Positions 43,052 through 52,697 of a DNA stretch of 64,000 bases are shown here, piece after piece. Positions within the stretch are counted from its first letter, which is position 1. The number at the start of each line of letters is the position of its first letter. The translations under genes and the position numbers were made by a program. Location of the stretch: NCBI GenBank assembly GCA_045597645.1, contig JAZLKM010000058.1:1-64000 (forward strand), read 5' to 3'. The notes beneath the pieces were generated by a model. The model saw nothing but the letters and a program-made list of their open reading frames with translations, searched no databases and was not told where the DNA came from. This stretch comes from JAKSSE01 sp045597645. GTDB taxonomy: Bacteria > Bacillota > Clostridia > Lachnospirales > Lachnospiraceae.

Positions 43052-44490
43052 TAAGCCCTCTCTCCTATATAATAGAAACCTTTACATTGTGATAATTTTA
43101 CGTTGACAAGCTTTCCTATATCGCTCTCGTCTCCTGGAAAATGAACAGTAATATTATTCAAAAGACGTCCCGTTACAAGACCTTCCTCCTGCTTATTTAA
43201 TTCTTCAACCAGAACTTCCATTGTACTACCTTCAAATCGTTTCACCTGCTCTTGAGAAATCTTCTGGACTAAGGAAAGTAATCTATCAAACCTATCTTTA
43301 ACCACATCCTCGCTTATTTGGTCCTCATAGCTTGCAGCAGGTGTACCAGTCCGCTTTGAATATATAAAAGTAAATGCACTATCATACCTAACCTTTGACA
43401 CTACATCCATAGTCTCCAGGAAATCATCCTCTGTCTCACCTGGAAACCCTACAATAATATCAGTTGTAAGAGATACATCAGGTATATTTGCCTTGATTTT
43501 ATCTACCAATGCAAGATATTGCTCTTTATTATATACGCGATTCATACGCTTCAATATTGCTGAGCTACCTGATTGAAGAGGTAAATGAATGTGCGTTGAT
43601 ATTTTGGGGGTAGTCTTAATAGCTTCTATCAAGTCATCCGATAAGTCCTTGGGATGAGAGGTCATAAATCTCACTCTTTCGAGGCCTTCAACTGTCGCTA
43701 CGCGCTTAATAAGCTCAGCAAAAGAGATTTCCTGCTCTAATCCCCTACCGTAGGAATTAACATTCTGTCCCAAAAGCATTACTTCGACTACGCCATCGGC
43801 CACAAGCTTTTCCACCTCAGATATTATCTCCTCGGGTGTACGGCTTTTCTCTCTTCCACGAACATAGGGAACTATACAATAGCTACAGAAGTTATTGCAT
43901 CCAAACATAATATTAACGCCAGATTTGAATTTAAATTTGCGCTCGATCGGCAAATCTTCCACAATTTTATCTGTATCTTTGAGAATTTCAATAGTCTGCT
44001 GGTTATCAATAATAGAAGTATATAACAATTCCGCAAATTTATATAAGTTGTGGGTTCCAAAAACCAAATCTACAAACTTATAGCTACTCCTTATTTTTTC
44101 AACAACAGTAGGCTCCTGCATCATGCAACCGCATAGAGCAATCTTCATATATGGGTTTTTCTTCTTATAGCTATTTAATAACCCTAACCGACCGTAAACC
44201 TTGTTGTTAGCATTTTCCCTGACAGTGCAGGTATTGTATACCACAAGGTCCGCTGTTTCCTCCTCGACTTCAACATATCCCGCCGAATTAAGAATTCCTC
44301 TAAGCTTTTCAGAATCTCTGGCATTCATCTGACAACCGAATGTGGTAACACAATATGTTAGTGAACGGCCGGCCTCCTTGGACATCTGTTCTACCAGACC
44401 ACGACACATTTCAATATAATAGTGTTGTCTGTCTGGCTCCGTCTGAGGCACGTCACTCAAATTTAGTCTCAAATCATTTATATCACTCAT
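43051..44490 (-). CDS. miaB: tRNA-2-methylthio-N6-dimethylallyladenosine synthase MiaB
   Basis: The 479-aa radical SAM methylthiotransferase has TTFGCQMNARDSEKL, NTCTVRENANNKVYG and GCMMQEP (the UPF0004 cysteines), the radical SAM motif CNNFCSYCIVPYVRGRE, and a C-terminal TRAM domain. It thiomethylates A37 of tRNAs. The relative RimO is also in this window. Confidence 0.96.
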   Translation of the reverse strand: MSDINDLRLNLSDVPQTEPDRQHYYIEMCRGLVEQMSKEAGRSLTYCVTTFGCQMNARDSEKLRGILNSAGYVEVEEETADLVVYNTCTVRENANNKVYGRLGLLNSYKKKNPYMKIALCGCMMQEPTVVEKIRSSYKFVDLVFGTHNLYKFAELLYTSIIDNQQTIEILKDTDKIVEDLPIERKFKFKSGVNIMFGCNNFCSYCIVPYVRGREKSRTPEEIISEVEKLVADGVVEVMLLGQNVNSYGRGLEQEISFAELIKRVATVEGLERVRFMTSHPKDLSDDLIEAIKTTPKISTHIHLPLQSGSSAILKRMNRVYNKEQYLALVDKIKANIPDVSLTTDIIVGFPGETEDDFLETMDVVSKVRYDSAFTFIYSKRTGTPAASYEDQISEDVVKDRFDRLLSLVQKISQEQVKRFEGSTMEVLVEELNKQEEGLVTGRLLNNITVHFPGDESDIGKLVNVKLSQCKGFYYIGERA

Positions 44491-44503
44491 ATTAAATCCA
44501 TTT

Positions 44504-45046
44504 CTATAACTTATATATCCCTCGTTCAGTGACTAATATATCCATTCGAATATCGTTGTCCTGTGCTTCAACTTCATCAAAAATTAGTTCGCTGTATGTA
44601 ATTCCAACCTTTTTCAGTCCAGAATGTGTAGCGTAAAATCTGTCATAATATCCTTTGCCGTAGCCAATTCTATTGCCATTCTTATCAAAAGCTACACCTG
44701 GTGTAACGCATATTCCTGATTTTTGAGAAAAAACTTCAGTTTCTCCATTTGGTTCTAGTATATTGAATAATCCTAATTCAAAGTCTTTTAGTGAATACGT
44801 CCTAAAGAAAATAATATCATTTCCGACTGTCTTTGGAAAATAGATTTCTCTATTCTTTAGCACATCATATGCGCTTAATATGTTTAGTTCACTTTTAATC
44901 GGATAATAAAAAAGTATCGGATCTGTACAATCCGATAAATAGTTTAAAAGTATTTGACATGCCAGCTCAGATTTAACACATCGTTCTTCAACACTTAATT
45001 CATTTCGCTTTTTTAGAGCAAGCTTTCTAGCTTCTATCTTTTCCAT
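44504..45046 (-). CDS. 5-formyltetrahydrofolate cyclo-ligase
   Basis: The 180-aa enzyme converts 5-formyl-THF to 5,10-methenyl-THF with ATP. Family blocks are MEKIEARKLALKKRNEL, FYYPIKSELNI, CVTPGVAFDKNGNRIGYGKGYYDRF and the C-terminal MDILVTERG. It lies between DUF896 and miaB with short gaps. Confidence 0.92.
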   Translation of the reverse strand: MEKIEARKLALKKRNELSVEERCVKSELACQILLNYLSDCTDPILFYYPIKSELNILSAYDVLKNREIYFPKTVGNDIIFFRTYSLKDFELGLFNILEPNGETEVFSQKSGICVTPGVAFDKNGNRIGYGKGYYDRFYATHSGLKKVGITYSELIFDEVEAQDNDIRMDILVTERGIYKL

Positions 45047-45060
45047 TGACGGGTCAACCC

Positions 45061-45279
45061 CTACATATTTTTCTTAGCCAACATTTCACCCACATTTTCT
45101 ACATTTCCGTTGGCGTCTACAAGATCAATGTTGTTCATTTGATTTCTAATATTTGCTTTAAAATCAGCGATATATTCAGCACGAAGAGCCTGCTGCTCTA
45201 CTTTTTCAGTTTCTGAAAGTCCTATCGATTTAGATTTTCTTGCGAGCTCATTTATTCTAGCAATCTTCTCCTGGGTCAT
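45061..45279 (-). CDS. DUF896 (YnzC-like) protein
   Basis: The 72-aa protein has the DUF896 pattern IARINELARKSKSIGLSETEKVEQ and LRAEYIADFKANIRNQM. Bacillus YnzC is a helical-hairpin protein linked to the SOS locus of yneA. Here the gene is near proB, away from the yneA-lexA region. Its ATG overlaps the proB stop as ATGA, so it is translationally coupled. Confidence 0.88.
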   Translation of the reverse strand: MTQEKIARINELARKSKSIGLSETEKVEQQALRAEYIADFKANIRNQMNNIDLVDANGNVENVGEMLAKKNM

Positions 45280-46130
45280 GTCAAAAATTCCTCCACATAA
45301 TCTGGCATGTAGAAATCTTCATCATAATTCGACTCAAATAGAGTTCCTGTATAATTATTGTCCAGTATCTTATGAATTATCGATACATCTTTGGCATTGG
45401 CAATCACCATTTGTGCGCCTGATGCAGTTGCTATCTTAGCTGCACGTAATTTTGCCTCCATTCCGCCAGTTCCCACATTGCTGCCAGTAGAACCTTTCGC
45501 CATTCCATCGAGCTCTGGAGTAATCTCGTCAACATATTTTACTAGCTCGGCATCCTTATTTTGCCTTGGATCATCTGTATAAAGTCCATCTATATCAGAC
45601 AGTAAAATAAGCAAATCTGCACCTGTAAGCGATGCAACTAGTGCAGAAAGTGTATCATTATCTCCAAACTGAATCTCATAAGTAGATATGGTATCATTCT
45701 CATTTACAATTGGAATAATGCCTAATTCAAAAAGAGCTTCGAATGTATTCTCACAATTTTTCCTAGATACGTTATCCAAAATCGTATTTTTGGTCATAAG
45801 AATCTGACCAACCTGCTGTTGAAAATCAGAGAATGCCTTCTGGTATGTTAACATAAGATTTGCCTGTCCTACAGATGCACAAGCCTGTCTAAGTGGCAAT
45901 CTGCCATTTAAATCATTTATACCTAGAACTTTTCGACCTACAGCAATCGCTCCAGACGATACTAGACATACATCTAAACCTCTATTTCTTAGATCGCATA
46001 ATTCTCTAGCCAGCTTCTCGATTTTAATAAAATCAAGTCCACCCGTCTCGGGATGCTGTAGTGAGGAAGAACCGATTTTAACTACTACTCTATGTATATG
46101 TTTTGCGTCAATTGTAGCTGTTTTTGACAT
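45276..46130 (-). CDS. proB: Glutamate 5-kinase
   Basis: The 284-aa amino-acid kinase has VVKIGSSSLQ, DVCLVSSGAIAVG, NENDTI, DLLILLSDIDGLYT and GTGGMEAKLRAAK. The C-terminal PUA domain of the longer form is absent. It catalyses the first step of proline synthesis; proA is not in this window. No clear ribosome binding site lies between the MATE gene stop and this ATG. Confidence 0.94.
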   Translation of the reverse strand: MSKTATIDAKHIHRVVVKIGSSSLQHPETGGLDFIKIEKLARELCDLRNRGLDVCLVSSGAIAVGRKVLGINDLNGRLPLRQACASVGQANLMLTYQKAFSDFQQQVGQILMTKNTILDNVSRKNCENTFEALFELGIIPIVNENDTISTYEIQFGDNDTLSALVASLTGADLLILLSDIDGLYTDDPRQNKDAELVKYVDEITPELDGMAKGSTGSNVGTGGMEAKLRAAKIATASGAQMVIANAKDVSIIHKILDNNYTGTLFESNYDEDFYMPDYVEEFLT

Positions 46131-46139
46131 GATAAGTAA

Positions 46140-47498
46140 TTAATATACCTTTCGTTTTTGTTTTTTCCAGGCTCCAGATAAATATCTTGATAAATTAAAC
46201 ACTCCAGTTATAAACCAAGTAAGTCCTGTAGCGTACCAAATACCCCATACACCAATTGCAGGTATGAGAGTTAGTGGCTTTGATAGCCCTATTCTACCAA
46301 CTATCTCAACTATACCGTTGGCATAAGCAAAAAGCGCATCTCCAGCGCCATTAAGAACTCCACGGCTCACATAAATAATACCAAGGAATGTAAAGAAGCA
46401 GCTTGTAATTTTTAGTGCTTGTGATCCAAAAGCAATAACTTCTGGCTCTGATACGAACCATCTCATTATGCTATCTCCAAATAACCACGCACATGGAATA
46501 ACTATACCAGTGAAGATTAAAATCATAACAAAACCGCTAACAAAGCCGATCTTCACACGTTCTTGCTTACCTGCACCAATATTTTGCCCAGTGTACGTAG
46601 AAAGTGCTGTACTAAGTGAATTAAATGGTTGCTGTACAAGCTGTTCAATGCGTGAAGTAGCTGTAAATGCAGCAATTACAACAGAACCGAATCCATTTAC
46701 AACTATCTGCAGCGCAACACATGATATTGCAATGAGCGATGACTGAAATGCCAATGGAAGTCCCATTCGGACTGCTTGTTTAATGATGTAGCCTTGAGGC
46801 CTTAGCTGAGATTTTTCTAACTTAAAGTATGGATTCCTAAGAAATGCATAAATCAGGCTACCAATGCAGGCAATTATCTGAGAAACAACGGTCGCGTATG
46901 CGGCTCCAGCAACTCCAAGGTTAAATCCTCTTACAAACATAATATCAAGAGCAACATTGATAATACTGGAAACTATAAGAAAATACAGTGGCGATCTAGA
47001 ATCACCTACCGCCCTCAAAATAGCTGAAACACAGTTATAAAATGCTACAGTCAACTGACCCATGCAGATAATCTGCATGTAGTAAATCGCATCAGCTCTA
47101 ATATTGTCTGGAGTCTTTAGAAAAGTAAGCACAGGCCCTGCAAGCAATACCCCGAGGACACTCATTGCAAGTCCTACAGTGCCCATAATGTATGCAGCAT
47201 TCGCTACGGTCTTACGTACTCCGTCTTCATTTCCTGCCCCAAACTGTTGGGAAATGATAATGCCGATACCGCTGGCCATTCCAAAACACAACGAAAAGAA
47301 TAGGAAATTAACAGATGCAGTTGCTCCTACAGCGGCAAGAGCATCACTACCGACAAACTTTCCAACAATCATGGAATCTACCATGTTATATAGCTGTTGG
47401 AAAATATTTCCTATAACAAGTGGAATCATGAACTTCAGGAGCAACTTTGTAGTGTTGCCCTGAGTCATGTCCATTACAAATCCCTTTTTGTTAGACAT
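46140..47498 (-). CDS. MATE family efflux transporter
   Basis: The 452-aa protein has twelve predicted membrane helices and two MatE repeats (KFMIPLVIGNIFQQLYNMVDSMIVGKFVG at the start of the first; RMGLPLAFQSSL in the second). It is of the DinF/NorM-related branch that exports drugs or metabolites using Na+ or H+ gradients. Substrate unknown. Na+ coupling would fit the Rnf and decarboxylase systems nearby but is not shown. Confidence 0.9.
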   Translation of the reverse strand: MSNKKGFVMDMTQGNTTKLLLKFMIPLVIGNIFQQLYNMVDSMIVGKFVGSDALAAVGATASVNFLFFSLCFGMASGIGIIISQQFGAGNEDGVRKTVANAAYIMGTVGLAMSVLGVLLAGPVLTFLKTPDNIRADAIYYMQIICMGQLTVAFYNCVSAILRAVGDSRSPLYFLIVSSIINVALDIMFVRGFNLGVAGAAYATVVSQIIACIGSLIYAFLRNPYFKLEKSQLRPQGYIIKQAVRMGLPLAFQSSLIAISCVALQIVVNGFGSVVIAAFTATSRIEQLVQQPFNSLSTALSTYTGQNIGAGKQERVKIGFVSGFVMILIFTGIVIPCAWLFGDSIMRWFVSEPEVIAFGSQALKITSCFFTFLGIIYVSRGVLNGAGDALFAYANGIVEIVGRIGLSKPLTLIPAIGVWGIWYATGLTWFITGVFNLSRYLSGAWKKQKRKVY

Positions 47499-47529
47499 TG
47501 CTATACCTGGATTCTATAATAATTAGTAT

Positions 47530-48321
47530 TTACTGTATTACCTTCTTCGGGCATTTTTCTGCACAAAGACCGCAGTTGGTACACTTGGTGTAATCAATAT
47601 GAGCTATATTGTCTTCAAAGAAAATAGCTTCGTTAGGACAATTCTTAGCACAAAGCCCACATCCTATACATCCTGCTGAGCATACCGACATAACCGCTTT
47701 ACCTTTGCCATGTGAAGCACATTTAACTTTATGTGGTGCATGATATGGAACCAGTTCGATAAGATGCTTTGGACAAGCTGCCACGCATTTACTACATGCT
47801 TTACATTTTTCCTCATCTACTACGGCTAGACCATATACTACATGTATTGCATCAAACGGACATGCTCTCTCACAATTTCCAAATCCCACACAGCCATAGT
47901 TACAAGACTTTGGTCCACCATTTGGTACATACTTAACGGCACCACAGTCCTTTATTCCGTAATATGTGTAATCAGTCTGTGCCGCATCTCTATCGCCGCT
48001 ACATTTAACAAAGGCTACCTTCTTCTCGCCTTGTTCTACTGCAACGCCCATTATCTCTCCAACTGCAACGCCAACTGGCTCACCACCTACAGGGCATCCA
48101 TTAACCGGAGCCTCGCCTTTTACTATTGCCGCTGCTAGACCTGAACATCCAGCATATCCGCATCCACCGCAGTTATTACCTGGTAGACAGTTCAATATAG
48201 CAACTTCTCGCTCATCAACTTCTACATGAAACTTCTTACCAGCAAGTCCAAGGAGTAGTCCAATGAGAAGACCCGCACCACCTACAATGGCAACCGCCAG
48301 AATAATTGATGTAAAATCCAT
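47530..48321 (-). CDS. rnfB: Rnf complex subunit B (ferredoxin-like)
   Basis: The 263-aa protein has an N-terminal membrane anchor (about 5-28), a cluster-binding NCLPGNNCGGCGYAGCSGLA domain, and four 4Fe-4S motifs (CVGFGNCERACP, CKACSKCVAACP, CIGCGLCAKNCP, CTNCGLCAEKCP). RnfB receives electrons from reduced ferredoxin. It is the last gene of rnfCDGEAB. Confidence 0.96.
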   Translation of the reverse strand: MDFTSIILAVAIVGGAGLLIGLLLGLAGKKFHVEVDEREVAILNCLPGNNCGGCGYAGCSGLAAAIVKGEAPVNGCPVGGEPVGVAVGEIMGVAVEQGEKKVAFVKCSGDRDAAQTDYTYYGIKDCGAVKYVPNGGPKSCNYGCVGFGNCERACPFDAIHVVYGLAVVDEEKCKACSKCVAACPKHLIELVPYHAPHKVKCASHGKGKAVMSVCSAGCIGCGLCAKNCPNEAIFFEDNIAHIDYTKCTNCGLCAEKCPKKVIQ

Positions 48322-48331
48322 TTTTTCCTCC

Positions 48332-48937
48332 TTAAATTACGCCTGAGAATCCGAAAAATGCTATAGCCATAAGTCCTGCTGATATAAGAACTATCGGAGA
48401 ACCTTTGAATGGCTTTGGAACACCATTAAATTCAATTTTCTCACGAATACCTGCCATAATTACAATTGCAATTGTAAAACCTACTGCAGTTGCAAAACCG
48501 TTAACAGTACTCTGAGCTATACCAAGTCCAGTACTTACTTTATCAGGATTAAGATATCCGTTTGTTACATTTTTAAGTGCAACACCAAGCACTGCACAGT
48601 TAGTAGTAATAAGCGGCAGATATACTCCAAGTGAATTGTACAAAGGTGGGAGTGTTTTTCTAAGGAACATCTCCACGAACTGTACCAGTGCTGCAATTAC
48701 CAGAATAAACACTATTGTCTGCAAGTAATCAAATCCAAGAGGAAATAATATAAATCTGTAAATAAGTGCAGTAACTAATGAGCTAAGCGTCAAAACAAAG
48801 ACAACTGCTCCACCCATTCCGGCTGCTGTTCCAACCTTTTTTGAAACACCAAGAAAAGGACAAAGTCCTAAGAACTGGCTCAAAATTACGTTATTAACAA
48901 TAGCCGAGCTGATTAATATGATAAGAAGTGATTTCAT
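48332..48937 (-). CDS. rnfA: Rnf complex subunit A
   Basis: The 201-aa membrane protein has six predicted helices with VILSQFLGLCPFLGVSKK and PLITTNCAVLGVAL, the conserved Cys-containing half-helices of RnfA. Together with RnfE it forms the antiporter-like core and holds a membrane [2Fe-2S] centre. Its start overlaps the last base of rnfE. Confidence 0.96.
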   Translation of the reverse strand: MKSLLIILISSAIVNNVILSQFLGLCPFLGVSKKVGTAAGMGGAVVFVLTLSSLVTALIYRFILFPLGFDYLQTIVFILVIAALVQFVEMFLRKTLPPLYNSLGVYLPLITTNCAVLGVALKNVTNGYLNPDKVSTGLGIAQSTVNGFATAVGFTIAIVIMAGIREKIEFNGVPKPFKGSPIVLISAGLMAIAFFGFSGVI

Positions 48938-49629
48938 TATTCAACCTCCTTCTTGTTTGGGCAAGCTTCAGTACATCCCTCACAGCTACCTGCTGCACAT
49001 CCTGCCATCTCTACCACTTTTTTGCCTTTAGCACGCTTTTTGTTCTTAACTGAATTAAGAATAGCAATAAGAAAACCAAGTACAAAGAATGCCCCAGGAG
49101 CAAGTACAAAGATGCTAATTGGCTCAAATCCTATATTCAAAAGAACAGGATATCCAAATGCTGCACCTGATCCCAAAAGCTCACGTACCAGTCCAATGCA
49201 AGTAAGTCCAATGGTAAATCCCAGACCCATTCCTATTCCATCAAACATTGAAAGAAATACTGCATTTTTAGATGCGTAGCTCTCTGCACGACCAAGTATA
49301 ATACAGTTAACAACTATAAGTGGTATGTACACTCCAAGCGAGCTATACAAGCTTGGAACATATCCCTCAAGAAGGAACTGTACAATCGTAACAAACGAAG
49401 CTACTACTACAATGAAAGCAGGCATTCTTACTCCATCAGGAATAAGCTTTCTAAGAGCTGAAATCATCATATTAGAAAGGACAAGTACTACAGTTGTCGA
49501 CAATCCCATACCTAGTCCATTCATTGCTGATGATGTTACTGCCAATGTTGGGCACATACCAAGCATAAGAACAAAGGTTGGATTTTCTTTTACAATGCCG
49601 TTATGAAGGCGCTCAAAATATGCGTTCAT
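48937..49629 (-). CDS. rnfE: Rnf complex subunit E with Cys-rich C-terminal tail
   Basis: The 230-aa membrane protein has the RnfE core (NPTFVLMLGMCPTLAVTSSAMNG, YIPLIVVNCIILGRAES). After the last helix a basic linker leads to the tail GCAAGSCEGCTEACPNKK. That tail carries four cysteines in a C-x4-C-x2-C-x3-C-P pattern, similar to half of a ferredoxin motif. I do not know this as a standard part of RnfE. Confidence 0.94.
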   Translation of the reverse strand: MNAYFERLHNGIVKENPTFVLMLGMCPTLAVTSSAMNGLGMGLSTTVVLVLSNMMISALRKLIPDGVRMPAFIVVVASFVTIVQFLLEGYVPSLYSSLGVYIPLIVVNCIILGRAESYASKNAVFLSMFDGIGMGLGFTIGLTCIGLVRELLGSGAAFGYPVLLNIGFEPISIFVLAPGAFFVLGFLIAILNSVKNKKRAKGKKVVEMAGCAAGSCEGCTEACPNKKEVE

Positions 49630-49639
49630 CTTCGCCTCC

Positions 49640-50242
49640 TTACTTAAGACTAGCGTTAAAATAATCTAACGCCGCATTCATGCTGTTAACAATTGCATCC
49701 GTTGTATGAGTTGCACCACTGATTGCTACTATCTGATTATCGCTTGTAGCCTCTGCCTTAGTTGAAACCAGCCCCTCAACATTTTTGCCTATAAATTGTG
49801 AGGCAAAATCATTTTCGGTAGCCTTCATTCCAAGACCCGGTGTCTCTGCAATATTTGTTATTGAGTATCCGCGAAGTGTACCATCGACCTCAATACCTGT
49901 AGAATATGTGATATTTCCCTGGTCACCCTTGCAGGTAAGAGTAATAACATATCCTATTACATCACTGCCATTGATTGCTTTAGCTACCTCTGAAATAGCT
50001 GCATTATTATAATTCTTTCCAGTAGAATCCAAAAATGCGGCTACATCATCTGCATTGAAAGAATCAACGTTTTCAAATGAAGAGGCATCACTAAAAAGCT
50101 TTCTGTAGGCTTCCATCTTCGATGCTTCCTGCGCTTTTGCTATTGGCGCTTTAGTAATCTGAAATACAAGGCCGAGTAAAAGTCCTGCAACCATTGTAAT
50201 AGCGAGAAGAATTAGGGCATCTTTTATAATCTTACTTTGCAT
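49640..50242 (-). CDS. rnfG: Rnf complex subunit G (FMN-binding)
   Basis: The 200-aa protein has an N-terminal transmembrane helix (about 8-28) and an extracytoplasmic FMN domain. The covalent FMN attachment site is the threonine of SGATHTTDAIV (about 173-183). It starts where rnfD ends (1-nt overlap). Confidence 0.95.
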   Translation of the reverse strand: MQSKIIKDALILLAITMVAGLLLGLVFQITKAPIAKAQEASKMEAYRKLFSDASSFENVDSFNADDVAAFLDSTGKNYNNAAISEVAKAINGSDVIGYVITLTCKGDQGNITYSTGIEVDGTLRGYSITNIAETPGLGMKATENDFASQFIGKNVEGLVSTKAEATSDNQIVAISGATHTTDAIVNSMNAALDYFNASLK

Positions 50243-51255
50243 TACTTATTCTCCTCCTTCTTCTTTTTTCTTTCGATACCAAATGCTCTAGGTATAGTGA
50301 ATCTCTCAATAAGCGGAACAAGCAGGTTGCTTATAATAATCGCATAAGAAACTCCTTCAGCTGAACCACCAAAGATTCTAAATACACCTGTCAAAATACC
50401 AAGTATAATACCGAATATGTATTGACCCATTGGAGTAATCGGACTTGTAACATAATCTGTTGCCATGAAAAATGCTCCAAGCATGAGTCCACCACCGCAA
50501 AGCTGTGCGGTTACATAATAAAAGGTATTAACACTGTGATCGCCAAATATAGCAGCGAAAATTATGAAAGTAACTATATAACTTGCAGGAATACGTAAAT
50601 CGATTACTCCCATAAGTATCATGAAGATAGCTCCTAATAAAATAGCTACTACACTAGTCTCACCTATAGTACCAGCTGTATTACCCAACAGCATCTTTAC
50701 AGTATCCACTGGCTGTCCACTCTTAAGAAGTGCAAGCGGTGTTGCTGATGATACACAGTCAGCCGGAACGTTTCCATTAAATACAGCAGTGGCATACGGA
50801 GCCAAAAAGCCACCTGGCTCTACAAACTTTGTCATGCTACCTGCAAAAGAAAGTAAAAGGAAACAACGTCCACCCAGAGCAGGATTCATAAAGTTCTGAC
50901 CCAAACCTCCAAACAGACACTTTACAACAATAATTGCAAAAACGCTGCCGAGGGCTGCCTGCCACCACAATACAGTAGGCGGTAAATTTAAAGCCAAAAG
51001 CAGACCTGTTACTGCTGCAGAGCAATCTCCTATTGTGTTGTTTCTCTTAGTAATTAAATTAAAGATAAACTCTGATCCTATTGAAAATAATAAGCAAACA
51101 AGAATCAGGAACAATGCTCCATAACCAAAGTTGATAATACCAAATATCGTGGCTGGTAAAAGTGCTATAAGCACATACAGCATGACTTTCTGGGTAGTAT
51201 CCTTATGGCGAACATGGGGCGATGAAGCTACATTTAAATTCTCACTCATTCCCAT
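50242..51255 (-). CDS. rnfD: Rnf complex subunit D (FMN-binding membrane protein)
   Basis: The 337-aa protein has about eight to ten membrane helices. The FMN attachment motif SSATPLALLK is in the extracytoplasmic loop (about 167-176). Family blocks NPALGGRCFLLLSFAGSMT and FMATDYVTSPITPMGQ are present. RnfD couples electron transfer to Na+ or H+ export. Confidence 0.95.
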   Translation of the reverse strand: MGMSENLNVASSPHVRHKDTTQKVMLYVLIALLPATIFGIINFGYGALFLILVCLLFSIGSEFIFNLITKRNNTIGDCSAAVTGLLLALNLPPTVLWWQAALGSVFAIIVVKCLFGGLGQNFMNPALGGRCFLLLSFAGSMTKFVEPGGFLAPYATAVFNGNVPADCVSSATPLALLKSGQPVDTVKMLLGNTAGTIGETSVVAILLGAIFMILMGVIDLRIPASYIVTFIIFAAIFGDHSVNTFYYVTAQLCGGGLMLGAFFMATDYVTSPITPMGQYIFGIILGILTGVFRIFGGSAEGVSYAIIISNLLVPLIERFTIPRAFGIERKKKKEENK

Positions 51256-51258
51256 ACC

Positions 51259-52581
51259 TTAACCTTTCTTCCTTCTATCGGCGAGGATATCCTTCTTCAT
51301 CGTCTTAATAGACTGCGTAATGTGTCTATTTGCCGGACAAATGAAAGTACATGCACCACACTCGATACATTCCATACCATACCACTTCTCAAACATATCC
51401 TTCTGACCATTGGCCGAGAAATCTGCAAGCTTCTTCGGAACTAATTGCTCCGGACAACCTTCAACGCATCTTCCGCATGCAATACATGCCGATGGCTCAT
51501 AAATAGCAACCTCATCCTTAGTAAAGCAAAGAAGTGCTGAGGTAGTCTTTGTGGTAGGAACATCAATGTCAAACATAGAAAATCCCATCATTGGACCACC
51601 AGCAATCATTTTTTCCGCCGGTTGACGAAGTCCACCAGCAGCTTCAAGCAATTCAGTAAAATTCGTTCCAATAGCAATAGCAAAGTTCTGCGGATGAGCT
51701 ACTGCATCACCAGTGACAGTGAAAATACGACTCATGACAGGCATGCCTAGCTTTACTGCATTATAGATGGCAACCATTGTCTCAACATTATCAACGATGC
51801 ATCCCGCATCAGCAGGAAGCATGCCAGAGTTAATGCTTCGTTTGGTGCATGCATAAATTAGCTGACGCTCACCGCCCTGAGGATACTTTGTTGCAAGAGC
51901 CTTTACTTCCATTCTTGGCTCATCCTGAGTTAATTCCTGAAGTCTTTTAACACAGTCAATTTTGTTGTCCTCAATGCCAAATACACCTTTAGCTGTTGGG
52001 AACAACTGAAGAATAATCTTCATGCCTCCGACAAGCTTCTCAGGCTCCTCCATCATTCTTCTATAATCAGAAGTCAGATAAGGCTCACATTCTGCACAGT
52101 TGGCAATAATATAATCAATTTTTTCTGGCTCCTTTGGTGAAAGCTTCACATGAGTCGGGAATCCAGCTCCACCCATTCCTACTACACCAGCCTCTTTGAT
52201 TTTGCCAATTATTTCTTCATTAGAAAGTGCTTCAACATCTTCTACTTCGTGGAAACCAACGTCAATATTCTTGCCATCGCTCTCGATTACAATAGAATTA
52301 ACCATATCTCCTGTGGCTGTACGTCTTGGCTCAATCTTCTTGACAGTGCCTGATACACTGGCGTAAATTGGAGAAGATACGAAGCCACCGGCCTCAGCAA
52401 TCTTTTGGCCTCTAAGCACAGTATCACCTTCCGCAACAACAGGAGTTGCAGGTGCACCAATGTGCTGGCTGAGTGGAAATACCAGCTCGCCTTGCGGCTC
52501 ATACGGTTTTACAAGTTTATCCTTTGATAAATCCTTGCCATCGTATGGATGAACGCCGCCTTTAAATGTTGATACGCTCAT
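51259..52581 (-). CDS. rnfC: Rnf complex subunit C (NADH-binding)
   Basis: The 440-aa peripheral protein has a barrel-sandwich N-terminal domain, the NADH/FMN-binding region GVVGMGGAGFPTHVK and CAECEPYLTSDYRRM, and two 4Fe-4S motifs (CIACGRCVEGCP, CIECGACTFICP). It reduces NAD+ at the cytoplasmic side. It is the first gene of the rnf operon, with an AAAGGAA site. Confidence 0.96.
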   Translation of the reverse strand: MSVSTFKGGVHPYDGKDLSKDKLVKPYEPQGELVFPLSQHIGAPATPVVAEGDTVLRGQKIAEAGGFVSSPIYASVSGTVKKIEPRRTATGDMVNSIVIESDGKNIDVGFHEVEDVEALSNEEIIGKIKEAGVVGMGGAGFPTHVKLSPKEPEKIDYIIANCAECEPYLTSDYRRMMEEPEKLVGGMKIILQLFPTAKGVFGIEDNKIDCVKRLQELTQDEPRMEVKALATKYPQGGERQLIYACTKRSINSGMLPADAGCIVDNVETMVAIYNAVKLGMPVMSRIFTVTGDAVAHPQNFAIAIGTNFTELLEAAGGLRQPAEKMIAGGPMMGFSMFDIDVPTTKTTSALLCFTKDEVAIYEPSACIACGRCVEGCPEQLVPKKLADFSANGQKDMFEKWYGMECIECGACTFICPANRHITQSIKTMKKDILADRRKKG

Positions 52582-52643
52582 AATTCATTCCTTTCTGCGG
52601 ATCAAAGGGCGCAAAAACGCACTAAGACCTAATTATCCTTGAT

Positions 52644-52672
52644 ATTCTAGCAAACTTTTGCTTTTAATGAAA
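52644..52672 (-). promoter_or_regulatory. Candidate rnf operon promoter
   Basis: TTTCAT (52667-52672) and TAGAAT (52644-52649) are 17 bp apart on the minus strand. The match is moderate. The 116-bp gap to the divergent yprB shows no other strong promoter for rnf. Confidence 0.4.
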
Positions 52673-52697
52673 CACTTATTTATTAATAAAGAGAAAA

